A program made the position numbers and the translations under genes. This document shows, in pieces, positions 27,841 to 37,993 of a DNA stretch of 51,289 nt. The notes beneath the pieces are model-generated. The model worked only from the letters and a program-made list of their open reading frames with translations, was not told the origin of the DNA and did not search any database. Position 1 is the first letter of the stretch, and every line of letters begins with the position of its first letter. The DNA comes from SKVR01 sp964453995 (GTDB lineage Bacteria > Bacteroidota > Bacteroidia > Bacteroidales > UBA7960), in NCBI GenBank assembly GCA_964453995.1, contig CAYVQC010000030.1, forward strand, positions 1-51,289. Reading direction: 5' to 3'.

Positions 27841-30357
27841 ATGCCCGCCAGTACCAACCCTCTTTGGAGCGCTGCATCAACAGCCAAACAAAAAGTACAT
27901 AACCATTTTCTTAACATACTATACCTGAAAATATTCTTCCTGGCTATCCTGGTGGTATGCCTTGTCCCGGGACAGGCATTGTCTCAATCCAGCCAGGAAA
28001 TAGAGACCATTCGTAAAAAACTGGCACAATATCCTGAAGTATATATAAGTATGCAGGCAGAGAGAATAACACCCGAGCTTGTCCGAAATGCATCATTGGA
28101 TTATTTCCAGGATGAGGTTGCTCTACTCTATATCAATGCCCAGGCATTTGAATATCTTGTTGCCGAAGAAATACCTTTTGCCTTAGAAAAAAGCCCGGGT
28201 GATGTTGATTTCGACCTTAATATGCTGGATGTACATCAGATACTTGATAAGAACCTGATCGGAAACTGGGATTTTTACCCTACTTACGAAGCTTATGTAG
28301 CCCTGATGTATCAGTTTGAGAACGATTATCCCGACCTGGTAAAGATTCATAATATTGGCCAGTCGGTTATGGGGCGCGATCTTCTTTTCGCCCAGATCGG
28401 ACCTGATGTTGATACACCCAGGCCTGTGCCCCAGTTTATGTATACCTCAACCATGCATGGCGATGAAACTACCGGATTTATCCTCTCTCTGAGGCTTATT
28501 CATCACCTTATCAGCAATTATGGGGTAAATGATGATATTACCAGCCTGATGAACCAGGTAGAAATTTGGATCTGCCCCAATGAAAATCCTGATGGTACTT
28601 ATACTAACAATAATTCTACGGTACAGGGAGCTACCCGGTCCAATGCCAATGGAAAAGACCTCAACCGCAACTATCCGGGCCCGCATCCCGATTATCCCGA
28701 TCCTCCTATCATGCCCATTCAACCTGAAACACAACTGATGATGGATTTTGGTGCGGAACATAATTTTACCATGTCGGCCAATATGCACGGAGGAATTGAA
28801 TTGCTCAACTATCCCTGGGACAGCTGGCTTTCTTCCCAGGTCGTACATGCCGATCATGAGTGGTGGGGATTTGTTAGTTATCAATACGTTGACACGGTGC
28901 ATGCCTATTCTCCCGCAGGATACATGACCGGGCAGAACGACGGAGTAACCCATGGTGGCGACTGGTATGTGGTGTATGGCAGCAGGCAGGATTACTTCAA
29001 TTATTATCATTCCTGCCGTGAATTAACTATGGAACTGAGTAACCAGAAGTTGCTATCTCCTACGCTTTTGCCAGCACACTGGGAGTATAACTATCGTTCT
29101 CTGATCAACTACATCCGCCAGGCTACCTATGGTTTTCATGGTTTTGTAAAAGATGCCTCCACCCAGCAGCCCGTCTTTGCTACCCTTGAACTGGCAAACC
29201 ATGACAACCGCAACTCTCATGTGGTTACCTCCATGCCCTACGGCAATTTCAGCAGACCGGTGATGGCCGGCACGTGGGATCTTGTTTTTTCTGCAGAAGG
29301 TTATCCGGATGTTGTTATGGAAAATGTTTCCATCAGTAACTTTGAAAAGCTCAACCTCAATATTTACATGGGAGAAGAAGTGTACCCGCTGTATGCATAT
29401 GCTTCCGACCCCCAGGGAGGTTCTGTAAACGGTGCCGGAGTTTATCCCCCGGGGTTTGAGGTTACCCTAACCGCAATACCCAATGATGGGTATGAATTTT
29501 TGTACTGGGAAAACGAGCAGGGGCACGTCATATCAGAGCAGCAGGAGTTTTCCTGGGTTACCTCATCCGGGAATAATACTTTGGTAGCCGTGTTCAATGA
29601 AATACCTACTCATTTTGCAGTGCATTTTGACAAAGGTACAGGACAGGGTGTTGTGCAGGCAAGTATAGACGGTAATACGATCAGCAACGGATTCATGGCC
29701 GAAGCCGGATCTGATGTACTGTTTGAAGCCATGCCTGCTACCGGATATACCATTGAATCGTGGAAAGTGAATGGTGTTGTTATTCCTGACTATACCATGC
29801 AGGAATATCTCATTGAAGATTTGCAGCAAACCATTAACCTTGTAAGCAACTTCACCCCGGAGGAGTATGAGCTCAATGTTTCAGTAAACAATGCAAATGC
29901 CGGTACTGTATCTGTCAATCCACAGGCAGACATATTCCAGTACGGTCAGTCCGTAAGTTTGCAGGCCAATCCGCTGGCGGGATATAATTTCAGGTTCTGG
30001 ACCGATACCCTGGGCAATGTTGTTTCTGAATATGAAACGTACAGCTTTTCCATGCCCGCACACGATCTCTACCTGGTTGCTGTCTTTGAGCCTTTGTCTG
30101 CAATTACTGACCTGGAGATAACTCCCCTGGTAAAGGTTTACCCCAATCCTGCACAGGAAAATGTTTCGTTGAAGGCCAACTTTCCCATCTCTGCGGTAGA
30201 GGTTATAGACAAAAACGGGCAGATTGTTTTGACGCACCATGCCGGCAACAACAACTATCTTGTATTACCCCTTAATGATCTTGCCCCGGGAATGTACCTG
30301 TTGAAGATAAAAGGTACCCGGGGCATAGAAGTAGTAACCAAACTGCAGCTGTTATAA
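27841..30357 (+). CDS. Secreted M14 zinc carboxypeptidase with T9SS sorting domain
   Basis: An 838-residue multi-domain protein. An unusually long N-region (about 28 residues) precedes the signal-peptide core, which ends near GQALSQ. In the M14 domain the zinc ligands are His206 and Glu209 (STMHGDETTG) and His316 (SANMHGGIELL). Substrate contacts are in GKDLNRNYPG, and the catalytic Glu is probably Glu398 in LTMELSNQ. A carboxypeptidase-regulatory-like beta domain follows (about 430-520). Then come tandem divergent InlB/bacterial repeats (about 525-750; SVNGAGVYPPGFEVTLTAIP). The C-terminal type IX sorting domain has VYPNPAQENV, GQIVLTH and GMYLLKI. It should be exported to the surface or medium as a peptide-digesting enzyme. 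Confidence 0.93.
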   Translation: MPASTNPLWSAASTAKQKVHNHFLNILYLKIFFLAILVVCLVPGQALSQSSQEIETIRKKLAQYPEVYISMQAERITPELVRNASLDYFQDEVALLYINAQAFEYLVAEEIPFALEKSPGDVDFDLNMLDVHQILDKNLIGNWDFYPTYEAYVALMYQFENDYPDLVKIHNIGQSVMGRDLLFAQIGPDVDTPRPVPQFMYTSTMHGDETTGFILSLRLIHHLISNYGVNDDITSLMNQVEIWICPNENPDGTYTNNNSTVQGATRSNANGKDLNRNYPGPHPDYPDPPIMPIQPETQLMMDFGAEHNFTMSANMHGGIELLNYPWDSWLSSQVVHADHEWWGFVSYQYVDTVHAYSPAGYMTGQNDGVTHGGDWYVVYGSRQDYFNYYHSCRELTMELSNQKLLSPTLLPAHWEYNYRSLINYIRQATYGFHGFVKDASTQQPVFATLELANHDNRNSHVVTSMPYGNFSRPVMAGTWDLVFSAEGYPDVVMENVSISNFEKLNLNIYMGEEVYPLYAYASDPQGGSVNGAGVYPPGFEVTLTAIPNDGYEFLYWENEQGHVISEQQEFSWVTSSGNNTLVAVFNEIPTHFAVHFDKGTGQGVVQASIDGNTISNGFMAEAGSDVLFEAMPATGYTIESWKVNGVVIPDYTMQEYLIEDLQQTINLVSNFTPEEYELNVSVNNANAGTVSVNPQADIFQYGQSVSLQANPLAGYNFRFWTDTLGNVVSEYETYSFSMPAHDLYLVAVFEPLSAITDLEITPLVKVYPNPAQENVSLKANFPISAVEVIDKNGQIVLTHHAGNNNYLVLPLNDLAPGMYLLKIKGTRGIEVVTKLQLL

Positions 30358-30364
30358 ACCGGAT

Positions 30365-31456
30365 CTAGGAACCGGAGTCTTTGTCACCGGTCCAGGCGTC
30401 CTGCCACTCCTGCTTCAGCTCAGAAAATATTTCTCTGATGGAGGAGATCTTTGTGGCCAGATATGCATTTGTGCCGGCAAAAGCATAACCGTTTTTCATA
30501 TTACCCTTGTAAGCGTTATACAATGCAGTAATAATGCAATAGGGGCTGCTGGAAACGTCGCAGGTTTTGATGCATTGGAAAGGACATTTGAGGGGTGTTT
30601 TCAATCCATTTTTCACCTTCTCAATAAAGCTGTTGTGAACTGCCCGTCCCGGCATTCCCACCGGGCTGTTTATGATCTTAATATCGGTCTGGGTTGCATC
30701 AATATAGGCCTGTTTGAAAGCCATTGATGCATCGCATTCTTCCGATGTTACAAAGCGGGTTCCTATTTGAACGCCCCGTGCACCTTTCCGCATAATGTTG
30801 TAGATGTCTTTGCCGGTGTAAATGCCTCCGGCCGCAATAACCGGAATAGCTTTATTGTAGCGGTCTTCAAAAGACATGGCAACGGAAGAGATCTGGGGTA
30901 CCAGTTCTTCAAGGGTATGACTGGCATCATCGATTTGCTCTTTTTTAAAACCCAGGTGTCCTCCTGCTTTCGGGCCTTCCACCACAATAGCATCGGGAAG
31001 GTAGTCAAAAAGGGACTTCCACTTTTCGCATATAATTTTGGCAGCACGTGCCGACGAAACAATAGGTACCAATCGTGTTTCACTTCCTGGTGTGAGAAAT
31101 TTGGGGAGATCCATGGGTAAACCCGCCCCGGAAAAGATTACATCCACCTTTTCGGCAACGGAGGTACGCACCAGCTCAGCAAAATTGGTCATGGCCATCA
31201 TTACATTCACTCCTATAACGCCTTTTGTCTTTTCGCGTGCTTTGCGGATCTCGGTCTTCAGCCCTTCGATATTGGCCTCTATATAGTCCATTGCTTTATT
31301 GCGGTGCACCAGCCCCAGGCCGGCGGCAGATATTACGCCTACGCCACCCTGGTTGGCCACTGCCGATGCCAAACCCGACATGGAGATACCTACGCCCATG
31401 CCTCCCTGTATAATGGGAACCGGTATTACCAGGCCCCCGATATTTAGTTCTTTCAC
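30365..31456 (-). CDS. Nitronate monooxygenase / 2-nitropropane dioxygenase-family flavoenzyme
   Basis: A 363-residue FMN TIM-barrel protein of the NMO/FabK superfamily. Visible features: IPIIQGGMGVGIS at the N-terminus, VEGPKAGGHLGF (the region with the family His), PVIAAGGIYTGKDI and GVQIGTRFVTSEEC for FMN phosphate binding. The C-terminus holds a Cys cluster (LKCPFQCIKTCDVSSSPYC) that is not part of the basic barrel and may bind metal or form disulfides. The family includes nitronate-detoxifying oxidases and enoyl-ACP reductases, and sequence alone does not choose. It converges on the M14 gene with only 7 nt between stops. Confidence 0.85.
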   Translation of the reverse strand: MKELNIGGLVIPVPIIQGGMGVGISMSGLASAVANQGGVGVISAAGLGLVHRNKAMDYIEANIEGLKTEIRKAREKTKGVIGVNVMMAMTNFAELVRTSVAEKVDVIFSGAGLPMDLPKFLTPGSETRLVPIVSSARAAKIICEKWKSLFDYLPDAIVVEGPKAGGHLGFKKEQIDDASHTLEELVPQISSVAMSFEDRYNKAIPVIAAGGIYTGKDIYNIMRKGARGVQIGTRFVTSEECDASMAFKQAYIDATQTDIKIINSPVGMPGRAVHNSFIEKVKNGLKTPLKCPFQCIKTCDVSSSPYCIITALYNAYKGNMKNGYAFAGTNAYLATKISSIREIFSELKQEWQDAWTGDKDSGS

Positions 31457-31636
31457 GAAATTGTTTTTTTAGATTTAAACGGGCGTAAAAATACTCAATT
31501 ATTCCGCTAAAAATGCGTTTTGTTTTTATTTGTGAGAATGAACTAAATATTGCCCTTAAGAATATTTATTATATCGATAATTGTAATTCTTTTGGTATAT
31601 TCGCATCATCGAAAACAAAACCAAATTCCATCACTT

Positions 31637-34600
31637 ATGAAACAGTTTGTTGTGCTCCCTCTTTTCTTTTCATTTCTTTTTGGCATTGCTGCTTACGGAC
31701 AAGAAAATAACAAAAGCCTGCTATGGGAAATATCAGGCAACGGTTTGCAAAAGAATTCTTACCTGTATGGTACCATGCATGTTAGCGATAGGGTTTCCTA
31801 TCATCTTACAGATGCTTTCTTTGAACATCTTCTTCAGGCTGATATTGTGGCTACCGAAAGCAATTTTGAAGAGTGGGCAAAACTTGATGAGCTACTGAAT
31901 AATCCGGCAGAAAACTTTCTTCATGATATGTGGGGAATGATGGAAGGTCCGGAAAATCCTTTTTACAGCAGCTTTAGGGTAAAGCCCTTGCAGCGACAGG
32001 ATATTTTAAATCATTTCATGGGCATTACCTACTCCACCAATAATCTTCTCTTCCGCACTTCAGCCCACAACCAGGACTTCCAGGAGCAAACCTACCTTGA
32101 CATGTTTATCTTCCAGGTGGGTAAAAAACTCAATAAGAAAACTGTTGGCCTTGAGCGGGTAAAGGAGTCTTTTGCCATCATGCATAACATCAACTACGAA
32201 GACTTTGAAATGCCTTCGGAACAAACGGTACAAGCCATGATGAAAATCCTTAAGAACAGGACTCCCGAAGAAGCACTGAGCGATTTTTACCGCGAAAAGG
32301 ACATTGAGATTATTTACCGGTTTATGGAGCTTGCCATGCCATTACAATGGCGCAACCAGATTCTTTACAAAAGAAATGAAACCATGGTGAAAAGCATCGA
32401 TTCCCTGGCCCGCACCGGAAGTCTTTTTGCCACCATGGGTGTTGCCCACCTGGCAGGTGAAAAAGGTGCCATTGCAATGCTCAGAGACATGGGCTACACT
32501 GTTACGCCCGTGCACGATGAATATACCGACTGGGGGCGTGAAAAAAAGAAGGAAATTGATGACCTTGTGTTGGATCCCCAATTGGAGGTGTTTACCTCTT
32601 ACGACCACATGGTAAGCCTGCCTATGTTCAGCCTGTTGCTTCACAATGGTGCCAATACCAGCAGCCCCGACCTGGTAAACGGCGGCGCGATCAACCTTAA
32701 AAGAACGCCATTGAACGATTTCGTGGTGAAGCCAGCAGACCGGTTCAACCATTTGAGCCTCGACAGTCTTTTTTTCGAAAACATCCCCGGGCAAATCATC
32801 TCTAAAGAATTTGTGGAGCATGAGCATTTGAAGTATTACGATATCAGAAATACCACCCGCTCGGGTAACCATCAGCGGTATCGTTTTTACCTCACCCCGC
32901 TGGAGCTCATTACGGTAAGCATTATCGGGCCAGGGGATTATACCACCCGTTTTGAGGATGAAGTATTTTCGGACATCGCCATAGAAGAGCCTTCTGAAAA
33001 CTGGGAAACTATAACACCTTCCAGGGGAGGTTTCACAGTGTCATTGCCCGCCTACCACACCATTTATGGTAGCAAGAAGAACCCTACCTATCCTGAAGAT
33101 ATAGAAATACAGGCATTTGATCCCACTAACCATTCCTTTTATTTTCTTTCGGTAAAAAGGCCTGGCGACTTCCTTTTTGAAGATTCAGGATATGAGCTGG
33201 AAAGAATACAAAAAGAGTTTTACACTCAATACGATGCCAGCGAGTATACAATAACCAACAAAACCGCTAATACCCTTACCTCAAAAAGCAAAATGCATGG
33301 TAAGGACATTTATCTTATGACAGCAATCCATGGGAATTTCTATTACCTGACGGGATGTATAGAATGCAGCCAGAGTCAGCAGGAAAAGCTTTTCAGCAGC
33401 TTTAGCCTGGTGCCCTACGTGGAAGATACAGATTTCCGTCTTTATGAGGATAAAAAATTCGGGTTCAGCCTGGAAGTTCCTTTTAAGCAAAATGAATTGT
33501 TGTTCATGGGCAATACACCAGATGAAAGGGTTAAGCCCCTGGAAAAAAACCAATGGTTTTCATCTGATGAAAAAACCTACTCATTTTATTCGGCCAACGG
33601 TCATAAGGTTGAGTTGTTTACTTACCGGTATCATCCCTATCAAACTGAGGCATCGGTTGATTCACTTTTCTACAGGCTCAACAGGCGCTACCTGCAAAAT
33701 CAATCAAATCTGGCATTAAATAATGACACCACCACTGTGGAACAGTCATCTGAAAGCGATACAGAAGATTACCGGTTGCCTGTATCAAAATCCATAGATA
33801 TGAACTGGGAAACCAGCACAAATGCCCGTTATTTCGGAGCAGTGCAGGCCGGTCCGGTAATGTCGGTTTGGGAACAAGAGCTCGGCATCATAAACATGAA
33901 CCCCTGGTCTCTCAATGATGTAAAGCAATACCATGTAGCTGAAGGAGACTATCACGTTTTTGAGGGATATGTACGTAGAGAAGGAACCCTGGGTCAGCTC
34001 AGGAGAATGATGGTTTTCAAGGATGGGATGGGGTACAGACTAGAAACCGTGGTGCCGGAAAACTACCAAAATGATAACACTTTTGTGGAAAGACTTTTCG
34101 GGAGTTTCTCCCCTTCAGATACCATTTTTCCCTATTCTGTAATGGAAAACAAATTGCCCCTGTTCCTGGAGCACCTCAAAAGTGACAATGACAGCATAAA
34201 GGCATCGGCCCTCAGCTCTGCAGATTATCTCATCTTTGAAGCCTCAAATATTGAGATAATTCAGGAAATTCTGGATGTACTGGAGCTGAAGAATGAAGAT
34301 ACCGATGACCTGAAAGTGCTGCTAGAGAAGATAGCCGCTGTAGATCACCCGCAAATCCATCAGTTTGTGCAGGATGCCTACCTGAGAGACGACCTGAACA
34401 GTACTCTCAGGATCTCATTGCTCAGTGGCCTGGCGCAACAGCAGAATGAGCAGGCTTACAAAATGATCATGGAGCTGATCGATCAATACCTTCCAATTCC
34501 GGAAAAGAAAAATGAAATCGCAGGTCTTTTCAGGGAATTTGAGGACAATATCCGCTACAGCCAGGCTCTTGTTCCATGGGTTTTCGATCTTATTATGGTT

Positions 34601-35434
34601 GAAGAGTACAAAACTCCTGTATTGCACTTTGGCAGAGAATTGACCCAAAGCCAGGATTTTGACTCCCGGAAACTGGAGCCGGTAAAGGATATGCTTTTGG
34701 CCAATGCAAAACTAGAGTTCAGGCGAACCAGGAGCTGGGTAAACAACCGGAAAGGGAAGAAGGAGAAAACACAGGGGTACGACGCAGTTAGGGCTACCCG
34801 AAACCTCAACACATACCTGCACCTCATTTACCCGTTCATTGAAGAGGAACGCTTTGCCAAATGGTGGGCCGGTATTCACGATCTTGCCATACCGGAAATT
34901 CACCTGGAGATGCTCAATCTTGAACTCAACCAGAAAAAGCCTGATGCCGGTTTTGCCAATGAGCTGCTGCAAAGGGAGGAAACGTTGTTTGCCGCCACTG
35001 TGTTGCTTTCAGGGAAAGCTCCCGATTTTCCACTTCCCCAGGCAAATGGCGTTGACCTGGCTCGATCAGGGGTGGTTCTGCTGGATCATGTAGACCTTGA
35101 AAACCAGACCCTCACCTTTTACCAGGAAAAAACCCTTACCCACAATGACAAAACCATCAGGTTTTACTTTTTCACATGCAAGGATAAGAAAACACCCAAA
35201 ACCCAGATGGAAGAAACCATCCTGATGAGCAAGGGGTTTGTTCTTGATGACAAGGGTGAGATCATGCCCGGTGCATTCTTCAGTGGGTTACAAAAGCCTA
35301 TCCAGGACCCTGAGAAAATTGAAGAGTACATCTTTGAAGTGATCGATCAGAGTTTGAACTGGAACAACGATCGGGCAAATTATATGAAGAACAATTATGC
35401 AGGTGCTCCTCTCTTAAACTTTGACCTTTTCTGA
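31637..35434 (+). CDS. Giant TraB/GumN-domain secreted protein
   Basis: A 1265-residue protein. Start at ATG 31637 (MKQFVVLPLFFSFLFGIAAYGQ, a clear signal peptide). The longer frame from a TTG at 31550 is rejected. Residues about 25-290 are a TraB/GumN domain with both hallmarks: YLYGTMHV (His48) and TMGVAHLAGEKG (His271). This family is related to Tiki metalloproteases. Residues about 300-830 hold beta-rich segments ending in similar LFxSF motifs (LFSSFSL, LFGSFSP), suggesting a repeated module. About 840-1010 is helical and HEAT-like. The last 200 residues are unassigned. The long C-terminal part has no function I can name. A weak -7 (TATATTCG) is at 31596. It converges on ligD. Confidence 0.75.
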   Translation: MKQFVVLPLFFSFLFGIAAYGQENNKSLLWEISGNGLQKNSYLYGTMHVSDRVSYHLTDAFFEHLLQADIVATESNFEEWAKLDELLNNPAENFLHDMWGMMEGPENPFYSSFRVKPLQRQDILNHFMGITYSTNNLLFRTSAHNQDFQEQTYLDMFIFQVGKKLNKKTVGLERVKESFAIMHNINYEDFEMPSEQTVQAMMKILKNRTPEEALSDFYREKDIEIIYRFMELAMPLQWRNQILYKRNETMVKSIDSLARTGSLFATMGVAHLAGEKGAIAMLRDMGYTVTPVHDEYTDWGREKKKEIDDLVLDPQLEVFTSYDHMVSLPMFSLLLHNGANTSSPDLVNGGAINLKRTPLNDFVVKPADRFNHLSLDSLFFENIPGQIISKEFVEHEHLKYYDIRNTTRSGNHQRYRFYLTPLELITVSIIGPGDYTTRFEDEVFSDIAIEEPSENWETITPSRGGFTVSLPAYHTIYGSKKNPTYPEDIEIQAFDPTNHSFYFLSVKRPGDFLFEDSGYELERIQKEFYTQYDASEYTITNKTANTLTSKSKMHGKDIYLMTAIHGNFYYLTGCIECSQSQQEKLFSSFSLVPYVEDTDFRLYEDKKFGFSLEVPFKQNELLFMGNTPDERVKPLEKNQWFSSDEKTYSFYSANGHKVELFTYRYHPYQTEASVDSLFYRLNRRYLQNQSNLALNNDTTTVEQSSESDTEDYRLPVSKSIDMNWETSTNARYFGAVQAGPVMSVWEQELGIINMNPWSLNDVKQYHVAEGDYHVFEGYVRREGTLGQLRRMMVFKDGMGYRLETVVPENYQNDNTFVERLFGSFSPSDTIFPYSVMENKLPLFLEHLKSDNDSIKASALSSADYLIFEASNIEIIQEILDVLELKNEDTDDLKVLLEKIAAVDHPQIHQFVQDAYLRDDLNSTLRISLLSGLAQQQNEQAYKMIMELIDQYLPIPEKKNEIAGLFREFEDNIRYSQALVPWVFDLIMVEEYKTPVLHFGRELTQSQDFDSRKLEPVKDMLLANAKLEFRRTRSWVNNRKGKKEKTQGYDAVRATRNLNTYLHLIYPFIEEERFAKWWAGIHDLAIPEIHLEMLNLELNQKKPDAGFANELLQREETLFAATVLLSGKAPDFPLPQANGVDLARSGVVLLDHVDLENQTLTFYQEKTLTHNDKTIRFYFFTCKDKKTPKTQMEETILMSKGFVLDDKGEIMPGAFFSGLQKPIQDPEKIEEYIFEVIDQSLNWNNDRANYMKNNYAGAPLLNFDLF

Positions 35435-35482
35435 GAAAGCAAAAGCCTTTGTGGCACAACAAGTAGCCGGGTGTGGCATTGT

Positions 35483-37933
35483 TTATTGCATGCGGCTGAT
35501 AATCTGTTTAAGATCTGTTTTTGTTGTGAGAAGTTCTTTCCAGGGATCACCACATTGCTGAATTCTTTCGGGAACGGTATGGATGTTAAAATCCAAAGGG
35601 TCAAGGTCTTGGTTTACCTCTTCCCACAGTAAGGGAGTGGACACCGGGGCCCCCGGACGCGGCCTGATGCTGTAAACCGATGCCATGGTTTTCCCTTTGC
35701 CGTTTTGCAGGTAGTCCAGATAAATTTTACCTTTTCTTTTTGAAGGCGACCTTTCGAGACTGGTGATACTCCTGGTGGTTTTATGCACATGCATTTCCAG
35801 GGTTTTTGCAAAATTCTGAATCTGCCTGTGGCTGTAATCCGGTTGAATAGGAATGTAAATGTGCAAACCCCTGCCACCAGAGGTTTTGCAAAACGAGGGC
35901 ATTTTGAGCTGATCAAACAATTTCCTGAATTCTAAGGCAACATCTGTTACCGCAGAAAAATCAATGTCAAGGGGATCCAGATCAAAAACCATCAGATCAG
36001 GATTGTCGGGTTGGGGCATGGCCGCATTCCAGGGGTTGATTTCGATGCATCCCAGGTTTACCATAAACAGGAGGGTGTCGATATCCTGGCACAGGAGGTA
36101 TTCGATGGTTTTATCGTCATCGCTGCCCAGGGTTACAGTTTCGGCCCACCGGGGCGCAAGGTCCTCTACATTTTTCTGGAAGAATCCTTTGCTGCCAATA
36201 CCGTCGGGGGTTCTGTACAATGATTGGGGACGGTTTCTGAGATAGGGAAGGATTACCGGAGCAATGCTTTCGTAGTAAATGAAAACATCCCGTTTGCGGA
36301 TCTTTTCTTCGGGCCAGAAAATTTTGCCAGGATTGGAAAGGGTAACCCTGCTTTTTGAGGGAGGCGTTTTGATGGGTGTGGCGAACTGAACCTGCCGGGG
36401 CGTCTTGTCATTGCGAAGGGCAATAAAAGAAGGATGTCTCATTACTTTCTCGTTGGTCCATTCGGTAAATTTTACCTCGCAGACCAGTTCAGGCTTCACC
36501 CAGGTAATCCCCTGCTCATTGGGCGGGTTTTCAACGGGAGCCTCAGGGATAATGAGGCCAGAGAGCAGCTTCATGATATTTTTCTGCTTTTGCTGGCTAA
36601 ACCCGGTACCTACTTTTCCGGTGTAAATGAGTTTTTCTCCAGCGTGTACCCCACACAAAAGCGACCTGAATTCCCTGTCATTTTTCCCCGATGCAATGAA
36701 GCCGCAAATGATCATTTCCTGACGTTGCACATTTTTGATCTTGAGCCATTCTGCCGACCTCCATCCGGGATGATAGGTGCTCGCCTTGTTTTTGGCAATA
36801 ATCCCTTCCATGTTCTTTTCCCTGATCTTGTTGAAGAATTTCTCTCCTTCATGGTCAATGTGCTCCAGGTAATGTATGTGTTTGCCAGGCTTTGCCAGGA
36901 GTGTTTCCAGCAATTCCTTTCTTTTGATCAGTGGCAGGTCTTTTAGGTCATGCCCGTTGAGCCACAGGATATCGAACACATAATAGTGAAGTTGATCCTG
37001 CCGGGAATTATCATTCTGCAGCTTCTGAAAATCCGGCCGGTCGTTTACCATATAGCAAATTTCGCCATCCACTACAAAGTCTGCTTTCAGGTTTTTCAAT
37101 TCCTGTGCTACCAGTGGAAATTTTTCACTGTAGTCATTGCCATTGCGCGAGTAAAGGGTAATGCTCCCGTTTTGCCTGGCTGCGATCAGCCGGTAACCAT
37201 CCAGTTTCAATTCATAGATCCACTCCTTGTCAGAGAAAGCATCTTCTACAGGTGTTGCCAACATGGGCGATACAAAACCGGGGAAATCCTTTTTATGGGC
37301 AATCGGTGATTCCTGGTTTTTGCTTTCAGCGGTGCTGTCTTTTTTTTCTTTTTCGGTTGCGACAGTTGCATTTGCCATTTCAATTTCTTCCATTGTTCTC
37401 CCTGTCAAAGCACTCCTGGCAGAATAGTCGATATCCTGTTCGGATTTGTTTTTCATGAAAAGCCATTCCTCCTTTTCGCTTTTGCTGATCTTTACAAGGC
37501 TGAAGCTACCTTTGAGTTTTTGTCCCTGCAGATGGAGTTTAACCTTTCCTGTTTGCAGCATATGGGCCATATCATCATCCGACAACAGGGAACCATCATC
37601 AGCAGAATAATAGTATCCATAATCCCAAACCATCATAGTGCCTGCCCCGTAGTTGCCTTTGGGGATTGTGCCTTCAAAATGAATATATTCAAGGGGGTGG
37701 TCTTCAGTTTTTACGGCGAGTCTTTTTTTTTCGGGGTCAGTTACGGGTTGTTTGGGTATGGCCCAACTCACCAGCACATCGCCCACTTCGATCCTGAAGT
37801 CATAGTGTTCTCTGCGGGCCATATGCTTCTGGATCACGAAACGGTTTCCCCTCCGGTGAGAGGAAGAATCTCCGGCAGGTTCAGGCGTTTGTGAGAAATC
37901 TCTTTTGTTTTTGTATGCATCAAGTGCGCTCAT
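35483..37933 (-). CDS. ligD: DNA ligase D (PE-LIG-POL)
   Basis: An 816-residue multifunctional end-joining ligase. Order: an N-terminal 3'-phosphoesterase (about 25-170; FVIQKHMARREHYDFRIE with His37, His43, Asp45), then the ATP-dependent ligase (about 220-510; catalytic Lys243 in YELKLDGYR). The C-terminal primase-polymerase (about 525-800) has metal-binding Asp651/Asp653 in FDLDP and SGGRGLHIYIP. This PE-LIG-POL order is as in Pseudomonas; mycobacteria have POL first. With Ku it repairs double-strand breaks by non-homologous end joining. The ATG at 37933 (MSALDAYKNKRDFSQTPEP) fits homologues better than 37966. It lies 60 nt after ku. Confidence 0.97.
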   Translation of the reverse strand: MSALDAYKNKRDFSQTPEPAGDSSSHRRGNRFVIQKHMARREHYDFRIEVGDVLVSWAIPKQPVTDPEKKRLAVKTEDHPLEYIHFEGTIPKGNYGAGTMMVWDYGYYYSADDGSLLSDDDMAHMLQTGKVKLHLQGQKLKGSFSLVKISKSEKEEWLFMKNKSEQDIDYSARSALTGRTMEEIEMANATVATEKEKKDSTAESKNQESPIAHKKDFPGFVSPMLATPVEDAFSDKEWIYELKLDGYRLIAARQNGSITLYSRNGNDYSEKFPLVAQELKNLKADFVVDGEICYMVNDRPDFQKLQNDNSRQDQLHYYVFDILWLNGHDLKDLPLIKRKELLETLLAKPGKHIHYLEHIDHEGEKFFNKIREKNMEGIIAKNKASTYHPGWRSAEWLKIKNVQRQEMIICGFIASGKNDREFRSLLCGVHAGEKLIYTGKVGTGFSQQKQKNIMKLLSGLIIPEAPVENPPNEQGITWVKPELVCEVKFTEWTNEKVMRHPSFIALRNDKTPRQVQFATPIKTPPSKSRVTLSNPGKIFWPEEKIRKRDVFIYYESIAPVILPYLRNRPQSLYRTPDGIGSKGFFQKNVEDLAPRWAETVTLGSDDDKTIEYLLCQDIDTLLFMVNLGCIEINPWNAAMPQPDNPDLMVFDLDPLDIDFSAVTDVALEFRKLFDQLKMPSFCKTSGGRGLHIYIPIQPDYSHRQIQNFAKTLEMHVHKTTRSITSLERSPSKRKGKIYLDYLQNGKGKTMASVYSIRPRPGAPVSTPLLWEEVNQDLDPLDFNIHTVPERIQQCGDPWKELLTTKTDLKQIISRMQ

Positions 37934-37993
37934 ATTGTATCCCCGGGTTTCATCCCTTTGGTTCATAGCGAAAAGCAGGATGCCATGCGATGA

